This document shows, piece after piece, positions 1 through 9,600 of a DNA stretch of 64,000 nucleotides (position 1 is its first letter; each line of letters begins with the position of its first letter). Made by a program: the position numbers and the translations under genes. The notes below the pieces were generated by a model. It was not told where the DNA came from. It saw only the letters and a program-made list of their open reading frames with translations, and made no database searches. Origin of the DNA: Vibrio sinus (GTDB taxonomy: Bacteria; Pseudomonadota; Gammaproteobacteria; Enterobacterales; Vibrionaceae); contig NZ_JAMKMR010000001.1 of NCBI RefSeq assembly GCF_023634645.1, positions 310,001 through 374,000 on the forward strand. Reading direction: 5' to 3'.

Positions 1-1
1 T

Positions 2-199
2 TTTCGACCTATTCACCAACAAAAATACTATAGAGAAAACTACGTCACTCTATATGGTGAACCGAATACAAATTTAAACCACACCGAGCTTGTTGGCTCA
101 CAAATATGTTCACTACCACTCTTCCCTGACATGTCACTAGGAGATGTCGAACGAGTAGTAGAAGCCATCAAAGATATTGCGAGTAAAAATGAAAAATAA
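2..199 (+). CDS. arnB: UDP-Ara4O aminotransferase ArnB, C-terminal fragment (cut by window edge)
   Basis: Only the last 65 codons lie in the window, read in the frame that begins at base 2 and stops with TAA at 197-199. ArnB is the PLP-dependent aminotransferase that converts UDP-4-ketopentose to UDP-L-Ara4N for lipid A modification. The visible C-terminus has the family signature seen in enterobacterial ArnB: a YYRE segment followed by [10 protein letters not shown] and a final helix. The stop codon lies inside the first codons of arnC, so the genes overlap by 11 bp and are probably translationally coupled. Identification rests on this short tail plus position ahead of arnC-arnA-arnD-arnT-arnE-arnF, which is the order known in Escherichia coli. 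Confidence 0.9.
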   Translation, partial: FRPIHQQKYYRENYVTLYGEPNTNLNHTELVGSQICSLPLFPDMSLGDVERVVEAIKDIASKNEK

Positions 200-1172
200 C
201 CAATCTGTAGGATTTGTATCCATCGTTATACCCGTCTATAACGAAGAGGCGACACTGCCAGAGCTGCTACGTCGTACTAAAATAGCAGGGGATAGCTTAG
301 AGCAAGACTATGAATTGATCTTAGTCGACGATGGGAGCAGAGATCGCAGTGCTCAGCTCATCGAAGAAGCAGCGAATCAAGATGGTAGCGCTGTGGTTGG
401 AGTCATCCTTAACCGTAACTACGGACAGCACAACGCTATTATGGCCGGGTTTAATAAAGCCAAAGGCGACGTCATCGTGACACTGGATGCTGATCTGCAA
501 AACCCACCTGAAGAGATCCCTAAGCTTATCGCAGAGATTGAAAAAGGGTTTGACTCCGTGGGCACCGTGCGTCGTAACCGTAAAGACTCCATGTTACGCA
601 AACTGCCATCGAAGATGGTAAACCTATTGGTTAAAAAGTCTACTGGCATCGCCATGACCGATTACGGCTGCATGCTGCGTGCCTATCGCAGACACGTAGT
701 GGACGCAATGTTGGAATGTCACGAAAGAAGTACGTTTATTCCTGTGCTTGCGAATGGCTTTTCTCGTCACACTAGTGAGATCGATGTCGATCATGACGAA
801 CGTGCAGATGGAGAGTCCAAATACAGCTTCATGAGCCTAATCAGCTTAACCTTCGATTTGGTCACCAGCATGACGACTGCACCACTTCGAATGCTAAGTG
901 TATTCGGTGCAATCATGGCGGCACTGGGTATTTCGTTCGGCATACTGCTGTTTATATTGCGCTTTATTTTTGGAGCCGAATGGGCGGCTAACGGAATTTT
1001 CACATTGGATGCGATATTGTTCGTGTTCATTGGCGCTCAATTTATCGGTTTGGGGCTTTTAGGTGAATATATTGGACGTATATATTCAGACGTAAGAGCA
1101 AGACCGAGATATTATGTACAGGAAGTGATTGTGGGCCAGGCTGCTAAAGAAGCGCGTGAGTCAAGTAAGTAA
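189..1172 (+). CDS. arnC: undecaprenyl-phosphate Ara4-formyl-N transferase ArnC
   Basis: This is an inner-membrane glycosyltransferase of family 2 that moves L-Ara4-formyl-N from UDP to undecaprenyl phosphate. The 327-residue product opens with [10 protein letters not shown] and carries the [11 protein letters not shown] segment that holds the catalytic and metal-binding aspartates. Two hydrophobic segments near residues 230-255 and 268-295 anchor it. Escherichia coli ArnC is 322 residues, so this is full length. I chose the ATG at 189 because the protein then begins MKNNQS just before the first beta strand; an upstream ATT at 177 in the same frame is implausible. The gene overlaps arnB by 11 bp and is followed by arnA 29 bp later. 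Confidence 0.95.
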   Translation: MKNNQSVGFVSIVIPVYNEEATLPELLRRTKIAGDSLEQDYELILVDDGSRDRSAQLIEEAANQDGSAVVGVILNRNYGQHNAIMAGFNKAKGDVIVTLDADLQNPPEEIPKLIAEIEKGFDSVGTVRRNRKDSMLRKLPSKMVNLLVKKSTGIAMTDYGCMLRAYRRHVVDAMLECHERSTFIPVLANGFSRHTSEIDVDHDERADGESKYSFMSLISLTFDLVTSMTTAPLRMLSVFGAIMAALGISFGILLFILRFIFGAEWAANGIFTLDAILFVFIGAQFIGLGLLGEYIGRIYSDVRARPRYYVQEVIVGQAAKEARESSK

Positions 1173-1201
1173 TTGTAAATTAGAGAAATTTGGAAAATAT
1201 T

Positions 1202-3187
1202 ATGAAAACTGTTGTTTTCGCTTACCATAACTTTGGTTGTGTTGGTATTCAAAGCTTAATTAAAAGTGGTGTAGAGATCTCTGCCATTTTTACTCATATC
1301 GATGACAAAAACGAAAATGTTTACTTCTCATCAGTCGCTAAACTAGCCGCAGACCATGGCATTCCTGTCTATGCACCAGAAGACGCCAATCACCCTATTT
1401 GGGTTGATAAAATCCGCTCACTTAAGCCGGACATGATCTTCTCTTTCTACTATCGCAATATGTTGAGCCAAGATATCCTAGATTGTGCGCCAAAAGGGGC
1501 ATTCAACCTACATGGCTCTTTACTGCCAGCCTATCGTGGCCGTGCTCCAATCAACTGGTGCTTAGTCAACGGTGAGACCGAAACTGGCGTCACGCTACAC
1601 TCTATGGTCGCTAAAGCCGACGCTGGAGATATTGTTGCTCAGCGTTCACTCTCTATCGGTGATGAAGATACTGCCGCCACGCTTCACCAACGTCTACTTG
1701 AACTAGCAGACACTATGTTGCTTGAAGTCATACCACAGCTGAAAGATGGCAAGGTGACATACACAGCTCAAGATGAATCGAAAGCGTCATGCTTTGGCCG
1801 CCGTACACCGAAAGACGGTGCAATCGACTGGAACAACGATGCACGCAGCATCTTCAATTTAGTTCGTGCAGTGACTGAACCTTTCCCAGGCGCATACTCA
1901 TACCTCGCTAACCAGAAAGTTATCATCTGGAAAGCGAGCGTTAGCGAAACTCAATATGACAGCACTCCTGGGACCATTGTCTCTACTAACCCACTTGTCG
2001 TTGCCTGTGGAACAGGTTCAATTGTCATCGAGTCAGGACAAGTTGAAAATGGTCTATACCTAAACAGTGAACAGCTCACCTCTGAGTTGCACTTAGTGAA
2101 AGGCACACGTTTTGGCTCGGCAAACAACCTCAGTAAGAAAAAGCGCCAGAAAGTGCTTATCTTAGGCGCTAATGGCTTTATTGGTACTCACTTAACTCGA
2201 CGCTTGCTAGAAGATGGCAATTATTCCATTTATGCGATGGACATGAGCTCTCATCAAGTATCTGAGTTCTTGGATCACCCTGACTTCCACTTTGTTGAAG
2301 GTGATATCACTATCCATAATGAGTGGGTTGAATACCATATCAAGAAGTGCGACATCGTACTGCCTTTGGTTGCTATCGCCACTCCAATTGAATATACCCG
2401 TAACCCATTACGTGTATTTGAACTAGATTTCGAAGAAAACCTGAAAATTGTTCGTGACTGTGTGAAATATAACAAGCGCGTGATTTTCCCATCGACTTCA
2501 GAAGTGTATGGCATGTGCACAGACGACGAGTTTAACGAAGACACGTCGCCACTTATTGTTGGACCAATCAACCGCCAGCGTTGGATTTATTCTACCTCTA
2601 AACAATTGCTTGACCGCGTGATTTGGGCTTACGGACAAAAAGAAGATCTGAAGTTCACCCTATTTAGACCATTTAACTGGATGGGTACGCACCTTGATAG
2701 TCTGGATTCTGCAAGAGTAGGCTCAAGCCGTGCCATTACTCAGCTTATCTTAAACTTAGTAGAAGGTACGCCGATTAAACTCATTGACGGTGGTGAGCAA
2801 AAACGCTGCTTTACGGATATCAATGACGCTATTGAAGCTTTGTTCCGTATTATCGAAAACAAAGACAATAACTGTAATGGTCAAATTATCAACATTGGCG
2901 CACCATACAATGAAGCCAGCATCAAAGAGCTTGCTGAAACCTTAGTCGCCAAGTTTGAAGCTCACCCACTAAGAGCACATTTCCCGCAGTTCGCTGGGTA
3001 TAACCTAGTAGAAAGTAAAGCCTTCTACGGCGATGGCTATCAAGACGTTCAACACCGTCGCCCAAGTGTTGACAATGCTAAGAAACTGCTTAACTGGGAA
3101 CCAAGCACTCACTTTGAAAAGACTATCGAAGAAACATTGGATTTCTTTTTGAAGGGTGCGCTAGAAGAGATGAAGCATGACCAATAG
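1202..3187 (+). CDS. arnA: bifunctional UDP-Ara4N formyltransferase / UDP-glucuronate decarboxylase ArnA
   Basis: ArnA is a cytoplasmic two-domain enzyme of the aminoarabinose pathway. Residues 1 to about 304 are the formyltransferase, recognised by the [18 protein letters not shown] block. Residues from about 315 are the NAD-dependent oxidative decarboxylase, recognised by the [10 protein letters not shown] nucleotide-binding loop and a SYK-like YSTSK catalytic segment. Total length is 661 residues against 660 in Escherichia coli. The ATG at 1202 gives the family N-terminus [12 protein letters not shown]; an in-frame TTG 12 bp upstream is less likely. The last codons overlap arnD by 11 bp. 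It uses the product of ugd, which lies at the end of the same cluster. Confidence 0.97.
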   Translation: MKTVVFAYHNFGCVGIQSLIKSGVEISAIFTHIDDKNENVYFSSVAKLAADHGIPVYAPEDANHPIWVDKIRSLKPDMIFSFYYRNMLSQDILDCAPKGAFNLHGSLLPAYRGRAPINWCLVNGETETGVTLHSMVAKADAGDIVAQRSLSIGDEDTAATLHQRLLELADTMLLEVIPQLKDGKVTYTAQDESKASCFGRRTPKDGAIDWNNDARSIFNLVRAVTEPFPGAYSYLANQKVIIWKASVSETQYDSTPGTIVSTNPLVVACGTGSIVIESGQVENGLYLNSEQLTSELHLVKGTRFGSANNLSKKKRQKVLILGANGFIGTHLTRRLLEDGNYSIYAMDMSSHQVSEFLDHPDFHFVEGDITIHNEWVEYHIKKCDIVLPLVAIATPIEYTRNPLRVFELDFEENLKIVRDCVKYNKRVIFPSTSEVYGMCTDDEFNEDTSPLIVGPINRQRWIYSTSKQLLDRVIWAYGQKEDLKFTLFRPFNWMGTHLDSLDSARVGSSRAITQLILNLVEGTPIKLIDGGEQKRCFTDINDAIEALFRIIENKDNNCNGQIINIGAPYNEASIKELAETLVAKFEAHPLRAHFPQFAGYNLVESKAFYGDGYQDVQHRRPSVDNAKKLLNWEPSTHFEKTIEETLDFFLKGALEEMKHDQ

Positions 3188-4073
3188 CCCAATAAAAGTT
3201 GGCCTACGGATTGATGTGGATACGTTCCGAGGGACAAGAAAAGGGGTACCAAAGCTGCTAGAAATACTGAACAAGTATGATATCAGTGCCTCATTTTTCT
3301 TTTCCGTCGGACCGGACAATATGGGACGCCATTTATGGCGTCTTATACGCCCCGACTTTTTTAAGAAGATGCTTCGTTCAAATGCGGGTAGCTTATATGG
3401 TTACGACATTTTGTTTAAAGGAACCATGTGGCCAGGCCCGAATATTGGCAAAAAACTTGGCCACGTAATCAAACAAACTGATGATGCAGGGCATGAAGTC
3501 GGATTGCACGCGTGGGACCATCATAAATGGCAAATCAAAATAGACGATATGTCAGCGGCTCAGCTTTCCCAGGAGATTGAGAAGGGCTATATGTCACTTC
3601 AGTCTATCACTGGTAAAGAGGTGGTATGCAGTGCTGTCGCTGGCTGGCGTTGCAATGACCAAACCATTGTAGAAAAGGAAAAGCACCCATTTCGCTACAA
3701 TAGTGACTGCCGTGGTGAATCCATCTTTATTCCGAAAAACGGCAAAACGCCACAGATTCCAGTCACCATGCCAACCTACGATGAGTTGATTGGAGAAAAT
3801 GGTATTACCGATGAGAACTATAATGACCACATTATTCAGCTCATCAAACCAGAAGGCCTGAATGTGTATACCATACACGCAGAAGTCGAAGGTATCCAAT
3901 ATGCGGATATGTTCGAAGCATTAATCAAAGATGCGATTTCTAAAAATATTCAGTTTGTTCCTCTTGGCGAATTACTACCAGAAAATGACGCCAGCTTACA
4001 AATCAACGCCATCGAAAATATTGCTTTCGAGGGCAGAGAAGGCTGGATAAGTCAGCAGGCAGTACCAAACTAG
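3177..4073 (+). CDS. arnD: 4-deoxy-4-formamido-L-arabinose-phosphoundecaprenol deformylase ArnD
   Basis: ArnD is a membrane-associated polysaccharide-deacetylase (NodB) family enzyme that removes the formyl group from undecaprenyl-phosphate Ara4FN before transfer to lipid A. The 298-residue sequence has the typical start [15 protein letters not shown], whose first Asp pair sits at the active site, then LHAWDHHKW with the metal-ligand histidines, and RYNSDCRG and YTIHAEVEG further on. These match the ArnD subfamily rather than chitin or peptidoglycan deacetylases. It overlaps arnA by 11 bp and is followed 8 bp later by arnT, consistent with one transcript. Confidence 0.95.
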   Translation: MTNSPIKVGLRIDVDTFRGTRKGVPKLLEILNKYDISASFFFSVGPDNMGRHLWRLIRPDFFKKMLRSNAGSLYGYDILFKGTMWPGPNIGKKLGHVIKQTDDAGHEVGLHAWDHHKWQIKIDDMSAAQLSQEIEKGYMSLQSITGKEVVCSAVAGWRCNDQTIVEKEKHPFRYNSDCRGESIFIPKNGKTPQIPVTMPTYDELIGENGITDENYNDHIIQLIKPEGLNVYTIHAEVEGIQYADMFEALIKDAISKNIQFVPLGELLPENDASLQINAIENIAFEGREGWISQQAVPN

Positions 4074-4081
4074 AGATTGTA

Positions 4082-5740
4082 ATGAAATACCTGAAAAACT
4101 CATGGCCTGTGATCCTCATAGGCTATTTTTTGCTTACTTATATCTTCCCTTTAAATTTTCACGCGCTGTTCTCGCCAGACGAAATCAGGTATGCAGAGAT
4201 TTCGAGAGAAATGGTGGCTAGTGGTAATTGGGTGGTGCCTCACTTTAATGGCCTAAGGTATTTCGAAAAGCCAATTATGGCCTATTGGCTGAACGCTATC
4301 TCGCAAATCTTATTCGGAGAGAATAACTTTGCTGTGCGCTTACCCTCCGCGCTGGCTGTGTTAGGCTCTGCTGCATTCCTGTATTTTTTTGTGGCCAAAG
4401 AAACCAAAAGCAAAAACATTGCTGGCATCTCTACAGGAATTTTCCTCAGTATGTTTCTGGTGGTCGCGGTCGGAACATATAATAGTGTCGACAGTGTATT
4501 AAGCTTTTTCTTAACCGCTTCCTTCGTGTCATTTTATTACGCTGTCATGTCAGAAGAAGCGCGGCAAAAAGCCAAGCTTTACTTTATTGCTGGCGCATTT
4601 TGTGGCGCGGCATTTCTGACCAAAGGCCCATTGGCCCTAGCACTACCAGTGATTGTCGTAGGTGGCTTTTCCATCTGGCAAGGAAAGACATTGTCGCTAG
4701 TGAAATACGGTTTCATCAGTGTACTTGGCGCGTTGGTCGTCTCTTTGCCATGGAGTATCGCGGTCTACCAACAAGCACCCGATTACTGGCACTATTTCTT
4801 TTGGATTGAAAATATCAAACGCTTTTTTGGCAGTGTTAATGTCGCCCAGCACGCTGAGCCTATATGGTATTATATCCCTTTCGTACTAATAGGTATTTTG
4901 CCTTGGCTTTTTGTTGCCAGCTCTTTACTTAAAGAAACCTTAAAGAACAAGGCTCACCCATTAATTCAATATGCACTACTTTGGGCCCTACTCCCTTTCA
5001 TTTTTTTCTCGGCTTCTGAAGGTAAGATAGCCACCTATATTTTGCCGTGTATGGCACCCATTGCAGTGCTGCTTGGCTATGGGCTAAAACAAGTATTTGA
5101 CAACCAATCTCGTGTATTCAAGTTCGGCCTCTGGTTACATCTAACAATAGCCTTACTGTTAGTCGTTGCTATTTTTGTCGCTTTTTACCTACATAAATTG
5201 CCCTTGGAGAGTGGTGAGGATGACAAAGTTTGGATTTTTGCGTTTATCTTTGCATTTTGGTCGGCCTGCATCTTTTATGCGATTAGAACAAAACGGGTGA
5301 CATCCTTTGTTGTCGCACATATGCTGGCGCCGGTCGCATTAATTGGTTTATTTGGCCCTGTGCTTCCTAACAAAACCAAACAAGCGCAATTACCACAATA
5401 CTTTATTGAGAAAATTGCCAAAGACATTTCTCCCGATACACTCATTGTGGCGGACTATCCTTCAACCATGTCCGCGTTTAACTGGTATCTAAAACGCTCA
5501 GACATCTATCTCACGCTCGGAAAAGGGGAAGTTCAATATGGACTTAGTTACCCAGACTCAAAATACCGATACATTGAATTTAGCCAATTAGGTCAATTCA
5601 TTGAGAAAAAGCGTTTAACGCAGCCTGTATTGATTGAGTTTAGTAATGATGTAACTCTACCAAAAGGCTTTCCAGCCCCGAATAAAGTCATTCAATATGG
5701 CAAGTTCCGTGCGCTATTGTTCAACCAGGTAAACCAATGA
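4082..5740 (+). CDS. arnT: undecaprenyl-phosphate-Ara4N transferase ArnT
   Basis: ArnT is an inner-membrane GT-C family (GT83) glycosyltransferase that puts L-Ara4N on lipid A phosphates on the periplasmic face and so lowers affinity for polymyxin and cationic peptides. The 552-residue protein, close to the 550 of Escherichia coli, has about a dozen hydrophobic segments and the conserved first periplasmic loop motif SPDEIRYAEISREM with the catalytic-type acidic residues. A soluble C-terminal part of about 130 residues follows. Its stop codon overlaps the arnE start as ATGA. The Shine-Dalgarno sequence is weak, suggesting coupling to arnD. Confidence 0.95.
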   Translation: MKYLKNSWPVILIGYFLLTYIFPLNFHALFSPDEIRYAEISREMVASGNWVVPHFNGLRYFEKPIMAYWLNAISQILFGENNFAVRLPSALAVLGSAAFLYFFVAKETKSKNIAGISTGIFLSMFLVVAVGTYNSVDSVLSFFLTASFVSFYYAVMSEEARQKAKLYFIAGAFCGAAFLTKGPLALALPVIVVGGFSIWQGKTLSLVKYGFISVLGALVVSLPWSIAVYQQAPDYWHYFFWIENIKRFFGSVNVAQHAEPIWYYIPFVLIGILPWLFVASSLLKETLKNKAHPLIQYALLWALLPFIFFSASEGKIATYILPCMAPIAVLLGYGLKQVFDNQSRVFKFGLWLHLTIALLLVVAIFVAFYLHKLPLESGEDDKVWIFAFIFAFWSACIFYAIRTKRVTSFVVAHMLAPVALIGLFGPVLPNKTKQAQLPQYFIEKIAKDISPDTLIVADYPSTMSAFNWYLKRSDIYLTLGKGEVQYGLSYPDSKYRYIEFSQLGQFIEKKRLTQPVLIEFSNDVTLPKGFPAPNKVIQYGKFRALLFNQVNQ

Positions 5741-6087
5741 TTACTCTATTCCTGTTTATTATTTCGGTCCTCTCGAGCTCATATAGCCAATATTGGCAAA
5801 AAAAGACCGCGATGTTGATTGACAGCAACCCAAAGGCTTCCGTGCTAGAGAAAGTACTTAGTCTTCCGGCTTTGATGTCAATATTCTTTCTGTTTCTTGC
5901 TGCGGTAACTTGGCTGGGTGTGCTTAGAGAATGGAGTGTGTCCATTGCCTACCCAATGTTGAGTGTCAATTTCATCATCATGCTGTTCATTTCTCATTTT
6001 TGTTTCGGTGAAGACATTAAGTCTCGCCACTGGCTGGGTAGCGTCTTAATTTTGTCAGGCGTGGCATTATTAGGGAGCGCATTATGA
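5737..6087 (+). CDS. arnE: Ara4N-phosphoundecaprenol flippase subunit ArnE
   Basis: This is a four-helix small multidrug resistance (EmrE-like) membrane protein of 116 residues. With ArnF it is thought to flip undecaprenyl-phosphate Ara4N from the cytoplasmic to the periplasmic leaflet so that ArnT can use it. The SIAYPMLSVNF motif in the third helix region is typical of the ArnE/EmrE fold. It overlaps arnT at the front and arnF at the back, each by 4 bp. Identification depends on size, helix pattern and operon position. Confidence 0.92.
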   Translation: MITLFLFIISVLSSSYSQYWQKKTAMLIDSNPKASVLEKVLSLPALMSIFFLFLAAVTWLGVLREWSVSIAYPMLSVNFIIMLFISHFCFGEDIKSRHWLGSVLILSGVALLGSAL

Positions 6088-6503
6088 CCCAAAGCTCTGG
6101 CTATAAAGACGGCGTTAAATTTGCGCTACTTAGTGTGTTGCTAGTTACTGTTGCCCAAATATCAATGAAACTAGGGGTAATGAATCTACCATTTAACACT
6201 TTAAACGCTATTCATATAGATAGTATCTTGCGCTTTATTACACAGCAGTGGACACATCTTGCATGGTTAGCGCTTGGATTAATGTGTTATGCCTTATCAA
6301 TGTTAGTGTGGGTTGTCGGCCTAAAATATCTGCCACTCAGTATCGCCTACCCTCTTCTTAGTATCAGTTATGTGCTGGTTTATTTTGTCTCTATGCTGAT
6401 TCCTCAGTTTAGTGAACATTTTTCCATCGTTAAACTGTCTGGTATTATCCTCATCATTGTAGGGTTAAAAGTATTTTTTTCTGGAAGTAAGACGAAGTCG
6501 TAA
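6084..6503 (+). CDS. arnF: Ara4N-phosphoundecaprenol flippase subunit ArnF
   Basis: This is the partner of ArnE: 139 residues with four hydrophobic segments and the paired motif SIAYPLLSISYVLVYF, the ArnF counterpart of the ArnE motif. Escherichia coli ArnF is 128 residues, so this one is slightly longer. It closes the arn block; 117 bp separate it from ugd and contain a short inverted repeat (AATGGC..GCCATT near 6512-6528) but no clear terminator, so ugd is probably co-transcribed. Confidence 0.92.
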   Translation: MTQSSGYKDGVKFALLSVLLVTVAQISMKLGVMNLPFNTLNAIHIDSILRFITQQWTHLAWLALGLMCYALSMLVWVVGLKYLPLSIAYPLLSISYVLVYFVSMLIPQFSEHFSIVKLSGIILIIVGLKVFFSGSKTKS

Positions 6504-6620
6504 ACGCAAATCTCAATGGCGAGTTGCCATTCAGAGCGCAAGTATTTATATAAAAGAGGTTACTTCTATCAAGGAGCGATAAGGTGGCGTCATCGTTTAG
6601 TTAAAAATCGGAGTGTTATC

Positions 6621-7787
6621 TTGAATATAGCAGTCGCTGGAATCGGGTATGTAGGACTATCAAATGCGGTACTACTCTCCCAAAACCATCATGTCATCGC
6701 GTTAGATATCGATGAACAAAAAGTGGAGTTACTCAACCAACGAGTATCGCCGATAGTGGATAGTGAAATCGAAGACTTTTTTCAAAATCGAACGTTGCAA
6801 CTGGATGCGACCACCGATAAACATCTTGCTTATCAAAACGCAGATTTCGTTATTATCGCCACACCCACTGACTATGACCCAAAAGAAAACTACTTCAATA
6901 CCCGCTCCATTGAAGCCGTTATTCAGGATGTGATCGAAATTAACCCAGATGCAGTGATGGTCATAAAATCGACAATACCTGTTGGATACACGGATAAAGC
7001 CCGTGAGAAATTCAACACTAACAACATTATCTTCTCTCCTGAGTTCCTGAGAGAAGGAAAAGCGTTGTATGACAATTTACATCCTTCACGGATTATCGTT
7101 GGAGAAAAAAGCGAACGCGCGGAAACCTTCGCTCAGCTCATTGCAGAAGGCGCAACGAAAAAGCACATCCCAACGCTATTCACTAATTCCACTGAAGCTG
7201 AAGCCATCAAGCTGTTTTCTAACACCTATCTTGCTATGCGAGTCGCTTATTTCAACGAGCTGGATACGTACTCAGAAACCCATGGCTTGGATTGTCGCGA
7301 TATCATAGAAGGCGTGTCACATGATCCAAGAATCGGCTTTCAATATAACAACCCATCATTTGGTTATGGGGGATATTGTTTACCGAAAGATACCAAACAG
7401 CTACTGGCAAATTATAAGGATGTTCCCAACAACCTTATCCAAGCTATTGTCGATTCCAACACCACGCGAAAAGATTTTATTGCGGAATCTATAATCGATA
7501 AAAAGCCAAAAGTCGTTGGTATCTATAGGCTCGTAATGAAGACTAATTCCGATAACTTCCGCTCTTCTTCAGTTCAAGGGATCATGAAACGCCTAAAAGC
7601 AAAAGGCATCGAAGTCGTGATTTATGAGCCATCGTTAGAGGATGATCAGTTCTTTAATTCTAAAAACTACAAAGACCTCGAACAGTTCAAACAAGACGTG
7701 TGCCTTATCGTGACTAACCGTATGTCAGCAGAGCTAGATGATGTCGTAGATAAAGTTTATACCCGAGATCTGTACCGACAAGATTAG
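6621..7787 (+). CDS. ugd: UDP-glucose 6-dehydrogenase
   Basis: Ugd oxidises UDP-glucose to UDP-glucuronate with NAD, giving the ArnA substrate. The protein begins [19 protein letters not shown], a Rossmann NAD-binding start, and contains the catalytic cysteine in the [13 protein letters not shown] segment. I chose the TTG at 6621: it gives 388 residues, the same length as the Escherichia coli enzyme as I recall it, and has a GGAG Shine-Dalgarno at 6610-6613. Upstream in-frame codons exist but would add about 35 residues with no family counterpart. Placement right behind arnF links sugar supply to lipid A modification; in Escherichia coli ugd is separate from arn. Confidence 0.95.
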   Translation: MNIAVAGIGYVGLSNAVLLSQNHHVIALDIDEQKVELLNQRVSPIVDSEIEDFFQNRTLQLDATTDKHLAYQNADFVIIATPTDYDPKENYFNTRSIEAVIQDVIEINPDAVMVIKSTIPVGYTDKAREKFNTNNIIFSPEFLREGKALYDNLHPSRIIVGEKSERAETFAQLIAEGATKKHIPTLFTNSTEAEAIKLFSNTYLAMRVAYFNELDTYSETHGLDCRDIIEGVSHDPRIGFQYNNPSFGYGGYCLPKDTKQLLANYKDVPNNLIQAIVDSNTTRKDFIAESIIDKKPKVVGIYRLVMKTNSDNFRSSSVQGIMKRLKAKGIEVVIYEPSLEDDQFFNSKNYKDLEQFKQDVCLIVTNRMSAELDDVVDKVYTRDLYRQD

Positions 7788-7800
7788 CGCCTTTCGATAA

Positions 7801-7829
7801 AAAAATAGCTGCTTTCGCAGCTATTTTTT
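7801..7829 (+). terminator. Rho-independent terminator after ugd
   Basis: AAAATAGCTGC and GCAGCTATTTT form a strong stem with a short TTTC loop, followed by a T run. It lies 13 bp past the ugd stop and probably ends the arn-ugd transcript. Its A-rich left side lets it work for the convergent hydrolase gene too. Confidence 0.9.
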
Positions 7830-7847
7830 GTATTCCTTAAGCCTCGC

Positions 7848-8663
7848 CTACCGAGCATTATGTAGTAAGAATTCACTTAGCATCGTCGTAACAAGCTCTG
7901 GCTGCTCTAAGTTGCTAATATGTCCGGCATTAGGGATCTCAACCAATTGACTACCGGCAATTGTATCTTGCATAAGATATGACTCCATCACAGGCCTTGG
8001 AATATCTTCTTGACCTACAGCGAGCAGCACTGGAAGAGTAAGAGTTTCGATATCTTCCATCATGTCTCGCCGACCAAAAATCATACGACCCATTCTTGCA
8101 ATTTCTATGGCCTGCTCACCTTTAATTGACTGCAGTCGCTCACTAAACGCGTTGACAAGTTGCGGCGATTGCTCCGCACCATTGCGAGCAAAAAACATAG
8201 GGACCACAGCTTGCAAAATCGGTGGTGGCACCATTTCCATACTAGAGATAGTATCTAGCATCGAAAAGTACTTTTGATGTGTTACCTCGGGTTCAAGGCC
8301 AACAAATGTATCCATCATGACTAGGCTCTTGATACGACTCGGTGCTAACAGCGCCAATTCTGCTCCCCACATTCCACCAACCGATAAGCCAATGATAGAA
8401 AACTGCTCCACGTCCAGATGATCCATTAACGCGAGCATGTCATTTGCAATATCTTTTAGACTGGATGTATTTTTCGGAGCAGAAGCAGACTGGCCGTGAG
8501 CCCATAAATCTGGCACGATACAGCGATAGGTTTGACTGAGCACCTCAATTTGGGGTGACCACATCTCGTGATCCCAAAGGTAGCTATGCCCAAACAGAAC
8601 AACAGGCCCTTCACCTTTATCAATATAAGCGAGTTCCTGGCCATTAATAGTAAATTTTTTCAT
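7848..8663 (-). CDS. alpha/beta-fold hydrolase
   Basis: A 271-residue single-domain alpha/beta hydrolase without a signal peptide, so cytoplasmic. The visible catalytic set is Ser94 in the nucleophile elbow GLSVGG, Asp220 in GQEDIP and His248 in NAGHISNLEQP, with the oxyanion loop near FGHSYLWDHEMW (residues 24-35). This pattern is shared by 3-oxoadipate enol-lactonases, BioH-like and many uncharacterised esterases, and the substrate cannot be told from sequence. It may be the last gene of a minus-strand set with the DUF3820 and HTH genes upstream; the 33 bp gap to the DUF3820 gene is short. No aromatic-catabolism genes are nearby. Confidence 0.85.
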   Translation of the reverse strand: MKKFTINGQELAYIDKGEGPVVLFGHSYLWDHEMWSPQIEVLSQTYRCIVPDLWAHGQSASAPKNTSSLKDIANDMLALMDHLDVEQFSIIGLSVGGMWGAELALLAPSRIKSLVMMDTFVGLEPEVTHQKYFSMLDTISSMEMVPPPILQAVVPMFFARNGAEQSPQLVNAFSERLQSIKGEQAIEIARMGRMIFGRRDMMEDIETLTLPVLLAVGQEDIPRPVMESYLMQDTIAGSQLVEIPNAGHISNLEQPELVTTMLSEFLLHNAR

Positions 8664-8696
8664 CAGTTTTCGTCCATTTTTTCTACTACGTAAGAC

Positions 8697-8912
8697 TTAC
8701 TTAAGCGGTTTAACTAACTCATCCAATCCTTCAATTTTGAGAGCTAAACACAATTGCATAAGCTGCCCAAGCTCTCCATCGGGGAACTGACTTTTGTTGG
8801 CAAACCATAGTAGATATTCTTCAGGGAGATCAATAAGAAACGTCCCATTATATTTTCCAAATGGCATTTTTGTCGATGCCAATTTCACTAACGAAGATTT
8901 ATCAAACATCAT
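8697..8912 (-). CDS. DUF3820 family small protein
   Basis: A 71-residue protein with the DUF3820 (putative quorum-sensing-regulated virulence factor) pattern: a glycine-rich start MPFGKYNGTFLIDLPEEYLLWF followed by a helical tail. Some longer exonucleases contain a similar MPFGKHKG-type module, suggesting a nucleic-acid or protein binding role, but the function of the stand-alone form is not established. No signal peptide is seen. It sits between an HTH gene and the hydrolase on the same strand with short gaps. Two adjacent ATG codons (8912 and 8909) are both possible starts. Confidence 0.8.
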   Translation of the reverse strand: MMFDKSSLVKLASTKMPFGKYNGTFLIDLPEEYLLWFANKSQFPDGELGQLMQLCLALKIEGLDELVKPLK

Positions 8913-8934
8913 TGTTACTGCTGTTCATCATTTT

Positions 8935-9282
8935 TTAAGGTGTACGGTGGACATATTCCACAATCACACTATTACCTTCAATGTAAGCTCTCTGGATTTC
9001 ACCATCCACGCTCATTTTGCTCGTTAAGTGCACTTCTTTTGGCGTGGTTAGGTTATTCTGCACCATAGAGGGAATGACTTTACGCGGGTCTACATTAAGG
9101 TGGTCACAGAACTCGCTGACAAATGTCATAGAAAGAGGAGTTGCACCACGCAATAACTTAGAAAATTCTAGCTGAGATAAGCCTAGTCTTTTGACCATTT
9201 CCATTTGAGTGAGCCGCATCTTGGCTTTTTGAGACATCCATACTTGATTTAACGCTTCTCGATCTTCTTGGGTAAAATCCAT
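8935..9282 (-). CDS. small helix-turn-helix (XRE/Cro-like) protein
   Basis: A 115-residue protein whose residues 20-70 read as an XRE-type helix-turn-helix: LTQMEMVKRLGLSQLEFSKLLRG is the two-helix core and PLSMTFVSEFCDHLNVDP the following helices. The C-terminal 35 residues look like a short beta-rich tail ending in VIVEYVHRTP. A strong Shine-Dalgarno GGAGGT lies 6 bp before the ATG. The regulator's targets are unknown; it might control itself and the two genes downstream on the same strand. Confidence 0.8.
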   Translation of the reverse strand: MDFTQEDREALNQVWMSQKAKMRLTQMEMVKRLGLSQLEFSKLLRGATPLSMTFVSEFCDHLNVDPRKVIPSMVQNNLTTPKEVHLTSKMSVDGEIQRAYIEGNSVIVEYVHRTP

Positions 9283-9559
9283 CTACATACCTCCAAAAAA
9301 CATACCGTTCATTCAACTACTCAACTTTACAGACATGATGTTACTTGGGTTATTCGCGGGTGAATGTTAATAGTGAGGCGAAGCAAATACCAAGTAACGA
9401 GAATTTAACAGTGTCGGAAAAACCTGATTTCATATTGTCAATATGCGGTGAGATTTAGATGAATGTTGTATAGAAAGTGACATCATCCAAAAACTATGAA
9501 ATGATTCAACGTGATAGCGAATAAAAAGCCGTTAATTCAAACGCGTATGTTAGGCCTGA
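9283..9559. other. intergenic region between HTH gene and dacA-like gene
   Basis: No convincing reading frame is present. The only structure seen is a perfect 9-bp inverted repeat, GTTACTTGG at 9340-9348 and CCAAGTAAC at 9390-9398, with a 41-base spacer. Its ends vaguely resemble those of the interspersed TATACCCAA repeats, but too weakly to include it. The promoter of the HTH gene should lie near 9290-9340. Confidence 0.5.
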
Positions 9560-9591
9560 GTTAAGTGAACAACAAAAGTTGATCACTTAAC
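9560..9591 (-). terminator. hairpin downstream of the dacA-like gene
   Basis: GTTAAGTGA at 9560-9568 pairs with TCACTTAAC at 9583-9591, and inside this CAAC pairs with GTTG around an AAAA loop. It lies 9 bp past the carboxypeptidase stop codon, so it is a likely transcript end, although no long T run follows on the minus strand. Confidence 0.6.
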
Positions 9592-9600
9592 CAGCGATTG

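Noticed and set aside
9340..9398. Possible interspersed repeat copy (GTTACTTGG..CCAAGTAAC)
   Set aside because: The ends only partly resemble TATACCCAA and point in the opposite relative orientation; similarity is too weak to count as a copy.
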